DNA from: Paulownia fortunei
Lineage: Eukaryota; Streptophyta; Magnoliopsida; Lamiales; Paulowniaceae
NCBI GenBank assembly: GCA_019321725.1
Contig: JAGSPU010001528.1
Span: 1-64,000 of the forward strand
Reading direction: 5' to 3'
DNA: 64,000 nucleotides
Position 1 is the stretch's first letter; the number at the start of each line of letters is the position of its first letter. A program made the translations under genes and the position numbers. The notes below the pieces were generated by a model that was not told the origin of the DNA, ran no database searches, and worked only from the letters and a program-made list of their open reading frames with translations. This document shows positions 12,743 to 25,300 of the stretch, in pieces.

Positions 12743-15202
12743 TAAACTTTTGTGAGATTGTCTTTCTTCTCAAAACTTGTATATTACTAAGTTTCACTAT
12801 AAAATATCTTTCACTTAAACTCTGAAATGAATGAAGTTAGATTTCAATCAAACATCTTATTCAGAGCTAACTTATTGTCCGCCTAACTTATCCGAGAATA
12901 GGGGCTGAGTAATGGATTAAATAATTATCTAAATTTAAAAATATGAAAAAGATCCAACCCAAGAATTCAAGGCTTTACGGGAAACACAATATTACTTGAA
13001 TATTTATAAATACCCTGTATCCTTCGTTTTGAGGCAGGTGGAATTCATTTTAAATTTTACTATTTTCATTTATATCTCTTGATATTTTCTTACTCAAAGT
13101 CTGATTTAACCATTAAAAAAATTTTATTGGGCTTCTTTGATGCACCCAGTGATTGTTTGTATCATATAGAGAAAAATTCAATAAACAATCAAACTTACAA
13201 GAATAGTTGATCCTCGATAAGCTCAAGGTTAACGTCATCACTTACTTAATATATATGTATATACACACACTACAAACAATTCAAACAGATTGTGCACACA
13301 CAAATATGCTGATAGAGAATAATGTTTTAAGATGCGTGAAGCAGCTTGTGAGCATAGTGAACTGACTTGATTGGGGCTAAACTCAAAACTTTTCGGGCTT
13401 GACCTTTTTCGTGAGCTAAGCTCAAGTTTAAATATAGGTATTAAAAAACTCGCAAACTTTTATCATTTTTATTAATTTTGTATTCTAAATTATATTTTAA
13501 CTAAATTAATCATAATAGTTAATAAGAATGTTTTTTATTATACTTCTTAATAACACCAATATATATGATAGTAATTGTATATTAACCATGACAATAATAA
13601 TTTATTATTGTTGTAATAGGATAAACTTGATAACAATTGTATACATTTTAATTCATATGGCCAAATTATAATAAGAAAAACAATAATAATAAACGATAAT
13701 TCTGTTAATTATATTCGAACTAATTAAAATGATATAAATCACATTGATTCACATATCAAAATTTTATTTTGGTGTAAATGAATTTCAAACTTGATATTTT
13801 TAAATCGAACTTAAACCTGTAATTTACAAATTTGATGAGCTTGAAGTCAAATGTTTTAAACGAACTCAAATAAAATTTTCAAAACTTTTAGAAGCTTGAC
13901 AAATTTTCAAAATTTAACATATTCATTTGCAATTTATGAGATTTGACAAATTATTCAAATAATTACTGGAACAATGACATTAATAGCAATATTTACATAC
14001 TTATTTGACATTCCTAAGAACTTAAAGTAATAACACAAACTTATAAGACGAATTTTTTGGGATAAAAGTGAACTAAGCACTGACAAGTTCGGTAGTATTG
14101 AAATTGTTGAACTTAGGCATAAAACACTTGGAAGCACAAGTAAGAGGCAAACGGGTATTTTGGTCATAATATATCCAACAGCGATGTAATAGTTGAAAAT
14201 GCTGACACACTCCAGCAACCAATGCCACCTCAGCAAGTAACTAACGGTAAATGTAACGGTTGTTTAAGGGCAAATCTTATTATTTTCCGGAATATAAGAG
14301 GCAAGTGTTACATATGACATAATACAAGGGGTAAATTCTATTTAACCCTTAAAATATCATAGTAAAAGTGGGATCTGTTTCCTTGACACTTTTATTGCAG
14401 GGCATTAGTCCTTGATTAAAACCATTATAAATGATTAAAGGCTCAAGTGAAAATCATCAGGAGAAAATTGGAAAATTAAATGCTACACCAACAATAGAGA
14501 AGAAAAGTATTTTTATATTCTACTTTTATTCATATTGTAGATCCTTGAGGTAGAAGAATATGTTTATTTGTTAGTCTGGGTATTTTGGTATTTAAGTTAT
14601 TATATAAGTTTTAATGAGCATTATCTCAATTACAAATTGTATTATTTACCACCTAAAATAATAGTTCTAACTTCTTTAGTATTTGACAACAATGAAAGGA
14701 GGGTTAGTTGTTTACTTTCATAGTTGAGGAGAGGGGAAAGTGTGACATGTAAGTGTATTTATATAAATGATTACTGTGACATGTAAGTGTATTTATATAA
14801 ATGATCCCGATAAGGCAGATAGGCGGGTTTAGAGCTGAGTTCAAAACTCCGTGAATTCATTTTATTTGGAGTGGATTTTTACTATTAGAAACGTGTTTGA
14901 GGCGGATTTTGAATTTTTATTTTTAAAGTTGTCCATTCCGAAATCCGCTTCGTTTATATTTTTTATTAATTTATTATATATATGTGATATTTTTTTATAT
15001 ATATATTTTTAGAAAATTATAGTGTATTTATTTTTAAAAAAATATATTTTTTAATATTTTTAAAACGGGGATAGTAGGTCTAACCCGCCAAGTTTGGGTC
15101 CGGGGCGACTCTAGGTCCCCATCCTAAAAAAATTTGGCCGAGCAATCTCGAATTTGGCCAAATCACCGCGTTGCCATCCTTAATTTATACTATAATATAA
15201 GG
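12743..15202. other. Gene-free spacer, decayed repeats
   Basis: AT-rich spacer with no supported gene. Compositionally distinct blocks at about 13340-13440 and 14810-15170 (degenerate GCGGGTTT / AACCCGCC words) look like old dispersed repeats. A related word pattern recurs near 55860-56240. The minus-strand frame at 13955-14236 lies in one such repeat and shows no domain. Confidence 0.4.
14741..14804. repeat. Two-copy tandem duplication, 34-bp unit
   Basis: The unit TGTGACATGTAAGTGTATTT plus ATATAAATGA starts at 14741 and again at 14775. The copies are nearly identical, so the duplication looks recent. Confidence 0.85.
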
Positions 15203-15590
15203 CCTCGTTTGGTTTCATTTTCAAATTTTAGTTGTCTTTTTTACTATTTAATATATATATATATATATATATATTTATTTTCACTCATATAACTATCAAT
15301 TTTAAACCTACACAACTATTTGTTAAAATGGGACATAAATTAATAATAATTGATATAATATTTTATTATTTTTAAAATATTTAAAATCCATTAATTAATT
15401 AAATAATAATTTCTTTTTCTATATTATGATTCCAATAAATTAAATAATAATTTCTCAATCTGATATAATTTGATTCATGAGATATAAAGAAAGTCATGAG
15501 ATCTATTAGTTATACTCTTCATAAAATATCATTCTCATTCAAATAAAAAATTATCATTTCTAGACTATATCCAAAAATGAACGAGCCCTA
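15203..15590. mobile_element. Short hAT-like MITE
   Basis: The left end GGCCTCGTTTGGTTTCATTT is mirrored at the right by AAAATGAACGAGCCC. Together they form imperfect terminal inverted repeats of the widespread plant GGGCTCGTTTGG class. The interior is AT-rich with an (AT)n run at about 15249-15272. No coding capacity. Target-site duplication is not clear. Confidence 0.5.
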
Positions 15591-16367
15591 ATTTTTTCTT
15601 ATATGCAGTATTTTACTAACATGCAAATAAAAATTTGCTGGTACTTGGTTATTACTTGATAATTTTAAGTCTCGCCCAGCGGCAGCCCACTACACATATT
15701 TAAACTAGGGAAAATCAATTTCAATCTGATTTATAATTTCACTTTCCTTTGTAACTTTGTTCTAGTGTGGATAAACGTTAGTTCTTGTTTTTACGGTACT
15801 ACTACTCCTGTTAACAGCGATAAACATTTCGTTAGGAGAGTACGCATTTGACAGCAGCTCTTCCCTGTTTAAAGAAAAACAAAACTGAGAATTCCCTCAA
15901 GGAAGCGACGAAGGGCTCTGGAAATCTCACTCTTTCCTCTCTTGCGTAATCGAATTTAATTCTCAAGTTTCAAATTTTGATTGCATCGAGGAATCTGCTG
16001 TCTGAATTCTTTTCTTTGAAGGACTTAGCTTGATCGATTGGCCGATTCAGACTCCGTCCTGCTTCCCTTGTCTTGGTATCCTTTTCCATCCTCTGATACT
16101 CTTTCTTTTTAATGGGTCTTATTTTGAAGATTCTTTCTTTTTGGTGAGTCCCAGTCAAGGATGGGATTACAATCTTCTGGTAAATTTCTTGAATTTGCTG
16201 GAGGATTAAATCATCCCACTGGTTGGCAATCCAGTTTCTGAGTTGTTGCCCGTGGAGCTTTGAAGTATTTTTATTGCATCTTTACTGTATCACGTACACA
16301 CGCATAGAGGGTAGGGTTTCTTGAGACACGCATAGAGGGTAGGGGTTTCTTGAGGGAGGAGGGGGTT
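15591..16367 (+). promoter_or_regulatory. YAK1 upstream region and 5' leader
   Basis: Spacer changing from AT-rich to a more GC-balanced leader from about 15830. The leader contains a pyrimidine-rich stretch (15900-15960) and ends at the ATG at 16368. A two-copy repeat is listed separately. The promoter position is inferred only from gene placement. Confidence 0.35.
16298..16354 (+). repeat. Two-copy tandem repeat in YAK1 leader, 28-bp unit
   Basis: ACACGCATAGAGGGTAGG plus GTTTCTTGAG is repeated at 16298 and 16326, differing by one G. It lies just upstream of the YAK1 start codon, so it is probably transcribed. Confidence 0.85.
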
Positions 16368-19300
16368 ATGGACGAGGTCTGTACTGGTAGAAGGGAAAGG
16401 AATCTCTGCCACTGGAATCGGATGCGAGTGAGAGCTCAACATCATCTTCATCTGCATCGAGGTTGATATCCTGGCGCCCTAGGCCGCTCGCCTTCCGTCC
16501 TTATTCGCAAATTGTGGACACTAATGCAAAGCCCCAACGTTTGCGAGTGGTGGTCAGAAAACCGGTAGGTGATTTCTGTCTGTCATTTTTGTTGACTGCA
16601 ATTTTTGCATTTTTCTCTTACAGTATATAATCAGCGGGAATCCCTGATCCTGAGCTTTATCTATATGATACAATCACTTGTTCTACAAGTTCATTTTATG
16701 CTGATATCATCCGATGTTAAAACCTGAAAAGTAGTATCCATTTCGGATAAATAAATATGTTAGTGCAAATTTTAAGTGAGGAAGAGATGATTGAATGCCC
16801 CTACCATGCACAAAGATGCATTGATCAGGACCAAGAGTGGGGGTGTTTTAAAGGCAGCATTGAATATCAGCGTAACAGAGGAAGTAGACAAGAAAGACCG
16901 AAAAGTTTTTTTATATGGATTGAATAACCATGAGATGAAAATAAAAAAATAAAAAAAATCAATGGTGCTTCATGTACCGGAAAAAAAACTGATAAGTGCA
17001 AGGTTAACAAAGTAATGGAAAATGACTCTAGGATCGAGAAATTAGGTGGTGATAGATAACGTGGGAAGCCTTTTGCAAATTGTGTCTTGGACCACTTGAA
17101 TAACAACTATTGACCTCTCATTACAAAATTATGATTTTTTTTTTCGTCTTGACAATACTGAGGTTTGTATCACATTACTAAGCATGGTGTCAGGAGACGC
17201 CATTTCAAGTAGATGATAAATTCATTGGTTGCTGTATGAGGATAACGTATCACTTTGTCTTGTTGGAATAGATGGAGAAATGAGTTCAAGAACTTTTTCT
17301 CGATATTGTCATTGGAAAGAAGGTCAGGAGATCAATATCTTGTGGTTATAAATTGGGGACCAGTTTGCCTATGAAATGGCGAGGTCTGGGTAAGATTTAC
17401 TTCTTTTGAAAGGAGAACGAAATGATATTTATTTTGTAACAATGTCAAAGAGGGCGATGAAGAGTGGTTTATTATATATTTTTTTCTTCGGTTAGAAAAC
17501 TTATAGTGACATAATTTTGTATTTGTGGGTGAGCAGTATATGGTTAAGCATATTTAGATTTCTCTAGTGGAAAGTTACCGGCAGATTGGCACTTTTTGGA
17601 ATTGTTTTTTTCAGATATAAGTTATTTGGCATGCTGAGTAGTCTGTCCTTTCACGAGGAATTGAATTGCTTTAATAAATCTTTGTTGAAATAGTAGATAC
17701 CTCCTTGGCATGTTTTTTTATTTTGCAGTTGGTTGCCCGGTTGACTAAGGATATTGTTGAGATATACCAAATATGCAACCCTCAGTTCCGTTATTCAGAA
17801 GAATTGAATCCAAAGAGGTTCTTGACATCACCATCTATTGGACTGTTGAATGATGGTTGTGATAATGCAAACTCAGACCTAATTCTTACAGTGAATTATC
17901 TGCTGGTTAACTCAGACACAAAGCGAAGGTATGGTTCTGTCTCTGACTCCTTTTGTTGATTATGATGTTCTGGGTGATATGCTTAAGGAGTTGAGAGAGT
18001 GTATGCCTCTTTTATCACTGTGGACGTCACACTATGATTTAATAAATTTACAATAAAGCTCAAGATAGAAACATTTTGAATTTTAAGTGGTAATGTGAAT
18101 ACTTCTCAGAAGAGCTTATCTACATATCATTCAACTTGAGCAGGTTGAAATTTTTTATATATGCAACGTTAGATTTTCCAATCTTACTTCAAACGCGTTC
18201 ACTTGTCTTGTCTGATTATGTTTCAAAGTACCTCCAAAATATTTAGTTGGACCTATTATACTGGCTTTTTCTCCCTGTTACTATCATCTCTTGTTTACTT
18301 CATCCTGCCACTGGATTCCCTTGAAAATAGTTTATCGAATGGATCAACATGAATGTTTGAATAAGACCACTTATATTATTTGGCGGCCACGTGTGCGAGT
18401 CCTGTGCAAATAAGATCTGTCAAGAACAACCTAATGTCATGGAAATGGTGTGGTAAATGGTGACATGTTATATTTTAACACACAGGACACATACATAAGG
18501 ATACAAGTGTTTTCATTGTGGCTCTTTTCTACTTTTCTGCTTGCTGCTTCTATGAACAATATTTCACTCTATTTCTTTGCTGATTATATAGTGGGGATAT
18601 GTAAAATCTTGGAACCATTTATTGTAACTTTTCATTGGTTATATCTTTGTGTATTGAAATTGTTATTCATGTCATCAAGACATTCACCATGACCTTTTGT
18701 TCTTAGGTTTGCATGTGTGTAACTGTTTTCAGTTTTTGCTGCATGACAGGGCACCCTTATACCAGTGAGATAAATAGAAAAATTGATTGTTTAGAAGAGT
18801 TTAGGAAAGTGAAACAAATTGAGCAATCAATTGCTTGCTGTTTGTGCAATTATATGAATCTTATTGTAGAAAAAAATAATTTGCTGCTATATTGTGATAG
18901 TAAGTATGAGACTTACCCTCAGTTAGTAGTGGAGAAAAATCATGAGTTAGAAGAAATGAAAACATTTTGTATCATATCTCTGACCTCGCGTAACAACATG
19001 GAAGAAACTAGGAGAAGAAAAATGTTTTCATCTTTGGACTACCCCCATATGAATTGAGGAAAAGGAAAATTGTTTTTAACTTTCTTTTACACCTTGTCAC
19101 ATATTAAATACAAAATTGTTATTCATCTTCTGCTTTCTTTCTCCCATTTTACTTGCTATTTTCTTCATTTTCTGCTATCTCATGGACAAATATAGCATTA
19201 GATATTGTCGAATGACTTGCCATGTACTCCTTTATATGCAGGTACATTGTCAAGGATGTTCTTGGTCACGGAACATTTGGGCAGGTTGCTAAGTGTTGGG

Positions 19301-22300
19301 TTGCTGAAACAAATAGTTTTGTTGCTGTTAAGATAATCAAAAATTTACCTGCTTATTACCAGCAGGCACTTGTTGAAGTTTCTATTCTAACAACAGTAAA
19401 ACCCCCTTCAACTGGATTTTGTCATTTTGTCTGATTTAAATACAAAACTTCCCAGAAAATTTTCAGTTATTTGTTTTTTTTTCCCTAGTTAAATAAGAAG
19501 TTTGATCCTGAGGATAAGCACCACATTGTTCGCATATATGATTATTTTGTGTATCAACGTCACCTGTGCATCGCTTTTGAGCTGCTTGATACTAATCTGT
19601 AAGTTACTGATCCCAGAAGTAGTTAATTTTGAATAAAGCCTTTATTTTTCTTGATAAAATCAGGGAACTTGGTTGCTTTACCTTGAAAATCTTTATCAGG
19701 TACGAGCTTATAAAGTTGAATCATTTTAGGGGATTGTCATTGAGCATTGTGCAGTTATTCTCGAAACAGGTAGTACATTTCCTTGCTTCAGATTGATGTT
19801 GATTTGAGAAAGTTCATCCATGGGATGGCCTTGGATTTCTGTACCTGTGTTATAAGATTGATTTCTCGTCATCCCAGATATTGCGTGGATTGGCTCTTAT
19901 GAAAGATGCTGGTATAATTCATTGTGATCTAAAGCCAGAAAACATTCTTTTATGCACAAGGTCAGCTACTCCTTGATGATATTGGACTACTTAATTGTGT
20001 TTGCATCTTGTTCATCTTCAATATCTAGAGCGTGTCATGAAATTGACAGTGTGAAGCCAGCAGAAATTAAAATCATAGACTTTGGATCAGCCTGTATGGA
20101 AGATCGTACTGTTTATTCATATATACAGGTAATTATCTCTCATTTGTAAAACTATAAAGTTCTCGATATTGATTTGAGTTGATAAGGTATCAATCTTTTT
20201 GTTCCTTTTGCAGAGTCGGTACTATAGATCACCTGAAGTTCTTCTTGGATATCAGTATCCTAGAATATGAAATCAAGTACTTCTGCCCCTTTTAATTTCC
20301 TGGACATTGCAATTTGTAGGGAGACCATGGTTCTATCCTTGGTTGAGCTGCAAATGCTCTCTAACCAACATCGTAGTCTTGTAACATCATCCTTCTTCTG
20401 ACTGAGAAAAACAAGTTCCAGATCCCTAAGTCTATTTGCTTTTTTTGTCACATTATAATTGTCTAGAGGAGAGAGATAGATCGAGAGAAACCCCAAAAAT
20501 AACCTAATTGCCAAATAAGGCATTTCTGCACATTTGAGGAACTGGATCCTCAGGGCACCTTTGTCTTTGTTTTTTTCTTTTTCCTTTTTTCTCTTCTTTT
20601 ATGCTCAATTCCTACTCATCGAACAGATTCTTTGTGATGTAAATCATGCTTTGGGACCTTAACCTGGCACAGTTATACTACAGCTATTGACATGTGGTCA
20701 TTTGGGTGCATCGTTGCTGAATTATTTCTAGGGCTGCCATTGTTTCCAGGAGCTTCAGAGTTTGATCTTCTGAGGAGGATGATTAAAATATTAGGGTATG
20801 ATGCTCTACTTTTCTTTTCTGAAATTTGATTAAATCATACTTATATAATTGGATAAACTAATGAAATTGTTATCACATCTTTCTACACATTAGACATCTT
20901 TTTCTTTCAGAAAGTTGTTTCTTTATAGAGACTAATCCTTTGACAAGTGGGAAGCAAAGGCTGGGGTTGATGCTTCTGGAGATTTTTGTCGATGGTCATC
21001 CTGCATCTCAGTTATTATTTATGTTTGGGCCATATTTCTTCTGTATGTTTTGGGAAAACCCTAAGAAGAAATGTGGTCCTTTGGAAACTATAATAACCTT
21101 AGTCCTGCTTATGTTGATTGTCATTGCATATGGATATGCCAGAAGTCTTTAGTCGAAAAAGGATCTGTCAAACGTAAGCATGGTCTTGCAACGTAACCAA
21201 TTATGCTAAAATGATATCAGGATGAACAATTCCAACTAGAATATGGATCCAGGATTGAGCTCTTACATCCAGCTGAATAGAGCCACACAATTGTCCTGTT
21301 GGAATTGCTTTCTAGATACTGTCTTCTAACAATGTGGACATAAGGGACCAATTTGCCTTTTCTTGTATTCCTGCAGAGGAGAAATAAGAAACTTCTCTCC
21401 TGGTATGTTGATGACTTGTTATTTATTGGTGGTGATCAAAACTCTTTGAAGCAATTCAAGTTCAGTATGAAAAATGAATTTGAAATGTCAAACCTTGGTG
21501 AAATGAAATATTTTCAGCGAATGGAGGTTGAGCAGAATGAACTTGAAATCTTCATTTCACAAAGGACGTATGCTTGGGAGGTTTTAAAGAAGTTTAATAT
21601 GGAGAAGGCTAAGTTAGGTGCAACTTCTTTTGTAGTAAATTAAAAACTATCAAGAGAAGATGTTGAATTATAAGAGATGCCCCTATTTATAGAAGCTTAA
21701 TTGGGAGTTTATTGTATTTGTCTGGTACCAGACCAGACATAATGTTCTCCACAAGTCTTTTGTCAAGATTCATGCATTCTCCAAGTCAAATTCACCTAGC
21801 TGTTGCCAAAATAGTGGTAAGATACATCATGGGAGTCTGTGGACTTTGGTGTATATTATTTAAAGAATGAAAGTAAAAATATGGTTGGCATTTAGGGATT
21901 GGGCTGGGAGCATTGATGATTTTAAAAAAGAACTTCTAGTTATGTCTTTTCCTTTGGAAATTCACCTAGCTGCTGCCAAAAGAGTGGTAAGATACATCAT
22001 GGGGGACTGTGGACTTTGGTGTATATTATTTAAAGAGTGAAAGTGAAAATATGGTTGGCTATTAGGGATTGGGCTGGGAGCATTGATGATTTTAAAAGAA
22101 CTTCTAGTTATGTCTTTTCCTTTGGAAGTGGTGTTTTCTCGTGGAACTATTACAAATAAATAGATTGTAGCACAATCCTCTGCTGAAGCTGCTTCAGCAG
22201 TAGCGCCGCGAACCAAGCTATCTGGTTAAGAAAATTATTAATAGTTGGGGCAAAACCATATGGAAGGTACTGTTATATAGGTGGACAACAAGTCCGATAT

Positions 22301-25300
22301 AGCTATTTCTAAGAATCGTGTCCAACATGGCAGGACCAGGCACATCAATGTGAAGTATCATGCTATCAGAGACGTTGAGAAGAATGGGGAAATAAATTTG
22401 GTGCATTATAGCTCAGATCTCTGGTTTGCCGACATCATGACAAAGGCAATTCCAAAGCCAAATTTGAAATCTTGAGATCAAAACTTAGAGTAGCTAGGAA
22501 GAATGTCAAGGAGGAGAGTTGAGAAATGACATTTCTCCTAGCTAGACTTGGCTATGTTTCTTTTTCTTGTTAGACTGGCTTAGTTGGTCTACGATTGTTT
22601 CTTTTGTTAGATCGGCTAAAATAGATGGGCTAAAACAGATGCAGAATGATTTGTTTTATAAACTATGACAATTACGCGTGATCACTATAAAAGCAACATA
22701 TGAGCATTGTGCTTATTTAGGTGTGTGTAATATTGCTCTATAGTGTATCAATCCCAATCATATAAAATTTCCTCTCGTTAATGCTTTCTTTTTTCTTCTC
22801 GCTTTTAGTATCATGCTTTGCTCAAAGAAATAAAAATAAAAAAATAATAAAAAATAAAAAGCAACAACAGTATATGGGGACCTGCTTTCTGCAAATATTT
22901 TCTTTGCTCATTTGTCACATATCTTTCGAATTGGCTTAGTCACATATAATTTGTAGGGGCCAACCTCCCGATTATATTCTACGGAAGGCCAAAAATACTA
23001 GCAAGTTCTTTAAATTCGTTGGGAGCATCAACCATGAAGAATGGGACCAGAATCATAGAAGTAATTGTAGCATGTACCAGGTTTTGACTGAGGAAGAATA
23101 TGCAGCAGTAAGTGCTTCTTCAAACTTTTAAGCTACTGCTTACTCATTTGTACAGTTTGACTGTGGTGTGTGTGTGTACAATATATATATATATATATTG
23201 CTCACTGTAAATGAATTTTGAGGTCCACTGATCAAGTTCATTTATATCATTATTTCTTTTGTATCTTTACATCTTGTTTTTACGCATATGTTTATTCATT
23301 TTTGTTCCTGGTATTTGAGATTGTACCTTAAGATTTGCAGTATCTCCCTTTCTTCTAGCTCCCCCCCCCCTTTCCATGTGCCCCTACCCCCGCACCCCAT
23401 CTCTTCTTTTGCTCCATTATTGTAAAGATCATTTCCATGCAATGTTTCCTTCTATCAGAAAATTTTTTTCAAAGGAGAAACTGTTAAGAGCTCTACCGCA
23501 TCTTCTCTCAAACATATTTAGGATTATGCATTCTGCAAATTTCTTGAAGTCTCCTTTCATTTCCTCTTATTCATACTCTGACCAGAAAAGGGATTTTTTG
23601 GCTGTGTTAAGCCACAAGTAGCGAATACTGATGCGCAAGGCGAATGAGCCACTCAAACCACAGTTAATGAGTTGTTGGTGCATCATTTTGACACATTTCC
23701 ATGAAACAATTATGTGTATTCTATATTGTGCGTTTACTTATGTGGATCCTGTTACAATCTTGTACTCCTCTGGCAGCGAACCTCCTTGTTGCTTTTCTCT
23801 TGATTTTTCTATTAGTGTTTATGTTTTGATTTTTTTTATATAAATTCTATGTCTGTTATTTATTCTAATGTTTCTGTGGATTCAGAGGGAATCAAAAAAA
23901 CCATCAATTGGGAAGGAGTACTTTAATCATATGAACCTTGAAGCAATTGTCACAAAGTACCCTTATAAGACGAATTTGGCAGAGGAAGACATGTTAAAGG
24001 TTATTATTCATATTCTTCGAAGGAAGCTACTCAAGAACATAAGACTTCTGTGTTAAATAGTTTTGGAGTTTTATTTTGTAATAAGTTATTCACTGTTCAT
24101 TCTTACAGAAAGTCAAATACGATTAGCATTGATTGATTTCTTAAGGGGACTCGTTGAGTTTGATCCAGCAAAACGGTGGTCGCCTTTGCAGGTGATTTTT
24201 CCACCTGTCAATAATTAAAATACCTCTGAGTTGTGGTCTTTTTGTTAATTCTTATTTTTCATAATCTTGATTGTTTTATAACATCAGCAATAATTTTTAA
24301 CACATCAGTATGCCTTTTTGTGAGAAATTGTTCAATAGAAAACTTAGTGTGTTAATTGAATATAAGTAACTATATTTGTTGATTCCTCCTTTCAAAATTA
24401 AGTTTTATGATATATATATAGGGGTATTTTTATGGGATTTCAATAGGCTAAAACTGAAAACACATGGAGCATGAGAGAGTGGAGAAGCAGGTTTTGTTAT
24501 CTTGCGGGCAATAAGTTTGTTAAGAGTTGCATATATTTAATTCTTTTAAATCTCTAAGCTCTCTTATCTATCCTTTCCATTGATCTAAATTTATTACAGA
24601 TCAGGTAAATGTAGTTGCTCTCATTCTTCTGTTATAGTACATTTGTTTTTCCATCATACTGTAGACGACATTTTTGCATTACAACAAAGAGTGATGCTGT
24701 CTGTTGAATCATGAGAGGATAAATGTATGAATTTTTGCATTACAACAAAGATTGATGCTGTCTGTTGAAGCATGAGAGGATAAATGTATTTTAGTGTCTG
24801 TTGAAGCCTGTTTTGGGAAGAACCCAAATAAGTTCTTGGAGGAGTTTCTATAATCAAACTCTAAAGTTCTTAAATAGAACTCAGAAGCCAAAAGGAGGGT
24901 TTTCAATCCCTTCTCTCAAATTGAATGGCCTCCCTGGACTTGGCATAAGAATCTTTTTCTAATTATATGTTAGCTTCTGATGAACCAATTTAAATTACGG
25001 AAAAGAACTTTACGCTCTGGTAATTATACTTGTATTCTAACAGGCATCCAACCTAGGATTTTATTGCATCAGACATCTTATGTGAAAACATAATTAATTA
25101 CTGAATTCTCAATCTCTTACCATAATTTGAGCAGATTTAAATTACTGAAAAAAGAATAGAAGAAGGTAGTTAAGCCAATTATACTTGTATTCTAATAGGC
25201 ATCTGACCTAGAATGTGAATTGCATCAGACAGCTGATGCGAAAATATAAGTGCTGAAATCTCAATCTCGTATTATTAGGGGGCATTACAATATCTTATGC

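Larger units (their letters stand above)
20796..22956 (+). other. YAK1 intron 9, carrying a copia fragment
   Basis: The donor after MIKILG and the acceptor before GQPPDY define an intron of about 2.2 kb. The centre is a same-strand copia remnant (listed separately). The flanks are AT-rich with nothing recognised. Confidence 0.75.

Noticed and set aside
13955..14236. Minus-strand hydrophobic frame of 93 codons
   Set aside because: No domain, no splice context, and located in repeat-like spacer.
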